Of a DNA stretch of 6,988 nt, positions 6,047-6,988 are shown one piece after another. The position numbers and the translations under genes were made by a program. A model generated the notes under the pieces. That model was not told where the DNA came from. It searched no databases and saw only the letters and a list, made by a program, of their open reading frames with translations. The DNA lies in assembly GCA_002331575.1 (NCBI GenBank), contig DCZG01000006.1, positions 1 to 6,988 on the forward strand. Reading direction: 5' to 3'. Positions within the stretch are counted from its first letter, which is position 1, and every line of letters starts with the position of its first letter. The DNA is from Atopobium sp. UBA2090 (lineage in GTDB: Bacteria; Actinomycetota; Coriobacteriia; Coriobacteriales; Atopobiaceae).

Positions 6047-6541
6047 TTACATCGATTGGTACTTGGCCTTGACCTGCTGCCAAGTGCGTACCCCGCTGTT
6101 GGGAACGAGCTGGAACTGCACCTCGACGCCATTCGCCTCGAGGGAGTCGACCGCCGCCACGTCCTCGTCGTTCAGGCACACCGCATCCCCGAGGTTCTTG
6201 ATGTCGGGGCGCTTCACCGTGAGATTGCCCACGTTGAGGGTGGGTCCGAAGTCGCCGCCGAGCTCCCTGAGCTTGGCGAACGCCTCGATGGAGTCGGAGA
6301 TGACGAAGAAGTCCCTCTTTGACTCCCTGGCCTTCTCGCACGCGGAGACGCCTTGCTGGACGTCGTAGATGCCGAGCTTGAGATGACCGGCGGCAGCCCT
6401 CAGGACCTTCTTGCGAAGCTCGTCCTCGGCCACCGAGTCACTGATGACGATGATCGCGCTGCAGGGCTTCTCGGCGCCCCAGCGCATGATCGTCTGACCG
6501 TGGATGACGCGGTCGTCCACACGTGCGAAGGTGATTGCCAT
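6047..6541 (-). CDS. PTS mannose/fructose/sorbose-family EIIB component
   Basis: This cytoplasmic phosphocarrier takes phosphate from EIIA and passes it to the sugar as it crosses EIIC/EIID. The 164-aa length is standard. The phosphorylation motif RVDDRVIHGQ (residues 7-16) carries the active His14. The following IIVISDSVAEDELRKK, the FFVISDS segment and LNVGNLT fit the family's alpha/beta fold. The ATG at 6541 is preceded by AGGGG. It lies 50 bp after EIIA, a longer gap than the others in the operon, in which I see no separate gene. Confidence 0.97.
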   Translation of the reverse strand: MAITFARVDDRVIHGQTIMRWGAEKPCSAIIVISDSVAEDELRKKVLRAAAGHLKLGIYDVQQGVSACEKARESKRDFFVISDSIEAFAKLRELGGDFGPTLNVGNLTVKRPDIKNLGDAVCLNDEDVAAVDSLEANGVEVQFQLVPNSGVRTWQQVKAKYQSM

Positions 6542-6591
6542 ACGTTCCCCTCTCCCTTTCGATGAACTCCGATTCGTCTTCCGTGGATTGC

Positions 6592-6988
6592 CTAGAACAG
6601 GTCCGTGTCTTCGTCCGAGCCCTTCTCCTCGGGGAGGTCGGTTCCCGAAACGCCAAACCTACCGGCGTCAAGCGCCGTCTGGTACACCGCGTCGAGGTCG
6701 CCATCCGCGAGTCCTGCCTCGATGAGCATGGGAAGGTTGAGCCCCGAAACAAGGCGCAGGTGAGTCGGGTCCTTCAGGAAGCGCGCATACGACTCGTTGA
6801 AGGGGGTGCCTCCCCTGAGATCGGCGAGGACGAGCAGGTCGCCCTGGGCGAGAAGCTCGTCGAACGCAGCATCCAGGCGCAGGCGGAAGTCGCTGATCCC
6901 CGCGTCGGTGAGACTCACCGCGGAGACGTTCGTCGCGGTCGGCACGAGCATGTGGTAGGCGTCGTACACGCCTGCGCAGAGGCTTCCG
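6592..6988 (-). CDS. PTS mannose/fructose/sorbose-family EIIA component (5' end beyond window)
   Basis: This is the cytoplasmic EIIA domain, which receives phosphate from HPr and hands it to EIIB. About 131 residues are visible; the frame stays open to the window edge, where the translated SGSLCAG fits the family's start just after the GHG-type active site. The phosphorylated histidine, expected near residue 10, is therefore outside the window. A GTG at 6969 would cut off this N-terminal strand and helix and is not a believable start. LLVLADLRGGTPFN, seen here, is the family's conserved core motif (often LTDLFGGSPFN). The C-terminus is an acidic tail ending DEDTDLF. It heads the visible part of the operon, so the operon promoter must be outside the window. 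Confidence 0.93.
   Translation of the reverse strand, partial: GSLCAGVYDAYHMLVPTATNVSAVSLTDAGISDFRLRLDAAFDELLAQGDLLVLADLRGGTPFNESYARFLKDPTHLRLVSGLNLPMLIEAGLADGDLDAVYQTALDAGRFGVSGTDLPEEKGSDEDTDLF

Noticed and set aside
3732..6322. Long plus-strand open frames antisense to manA and the PTS genes (up to 382 codons)
   Set aside because: They are mirror frames of high-GC genes, have low-complexity Asp/Glu/Arg/Val-rich products with no domain, and oppose well-identified proteins.
6592..6612. DLF tails as DNA-clamp-binding peptides
   Set aside because: The clamp motif needs the preceding Gln-Leu pattern, and nothing links PTS proteins to the replisome.
1..6988. CRISPR arrays, insertion sequences or attachment sites
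   Set aside because: No direct-repeat array, transposase, integrase or target duplication was seen; the window reads as ordinary chromosomal metabolism.

Overview
The window is GC-rich and tightly packed. It looks like a host-associated high-GC Gram-positive, most probably a Coriobacteriia member (Olsenella, Atopobium or Collinsella-like). That guess rests on base composition, strong GGAGG-type ribosome sites, a mannose-family PTS and HutC-type GntR regulators; no rRNA or other marker gene confirms it.

From 6988 down to 2591 the minus strand carries one sugar-uptake operon: PTS EIIA (5' end outside the window), EIIB, EIIC, EIID, mannose-6-phosphate isomerase (manA), and a ribulose-phosphate-3-epimerase-fold protein whose motifs favour D-allulose-6-phosphate 3-epimerase over housekeeping Rpe. 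The four PTS proteins would import and phosphorylate a hexose. ManA and the epimerase would each deliver fructose 6-phosphate, from mannose 6-phosphate and allulose 6-phosphate respectively. A strong hairpin between EIID and manA may set relative expression of the transport and enzyme halves.

Next, also on the minus strand, is a GntR/HutC regulator (gntR2, 1669-2478). An AT-rich promoter island precedes it and holds a perfect 10-bp inverted repeat whose distal arm contains the epimerase stop codon. A plus-strand gene for a small membrane-anchored, TPR-like protein (1034-1627) converges on gntR2. A second, paralogous GntR regulator (gntR1, 153-887, minus) diverges from it, and the shared promoter region holds an 18-bp palindrome. 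The leftmost 152 bases contain no gene, only hairpins that may end the gntR1 transcript.

The points most worth a second look are the two paralogous regulators with their palindromes, including loss of two DNA-contact arginines and an apparently mutated start codon in gntR1; the pairing of an AlsE-like epimerase with ManA behind a mannose-type PTS; and the shared acidic DLF-ending tails of EIIA and EIIC.
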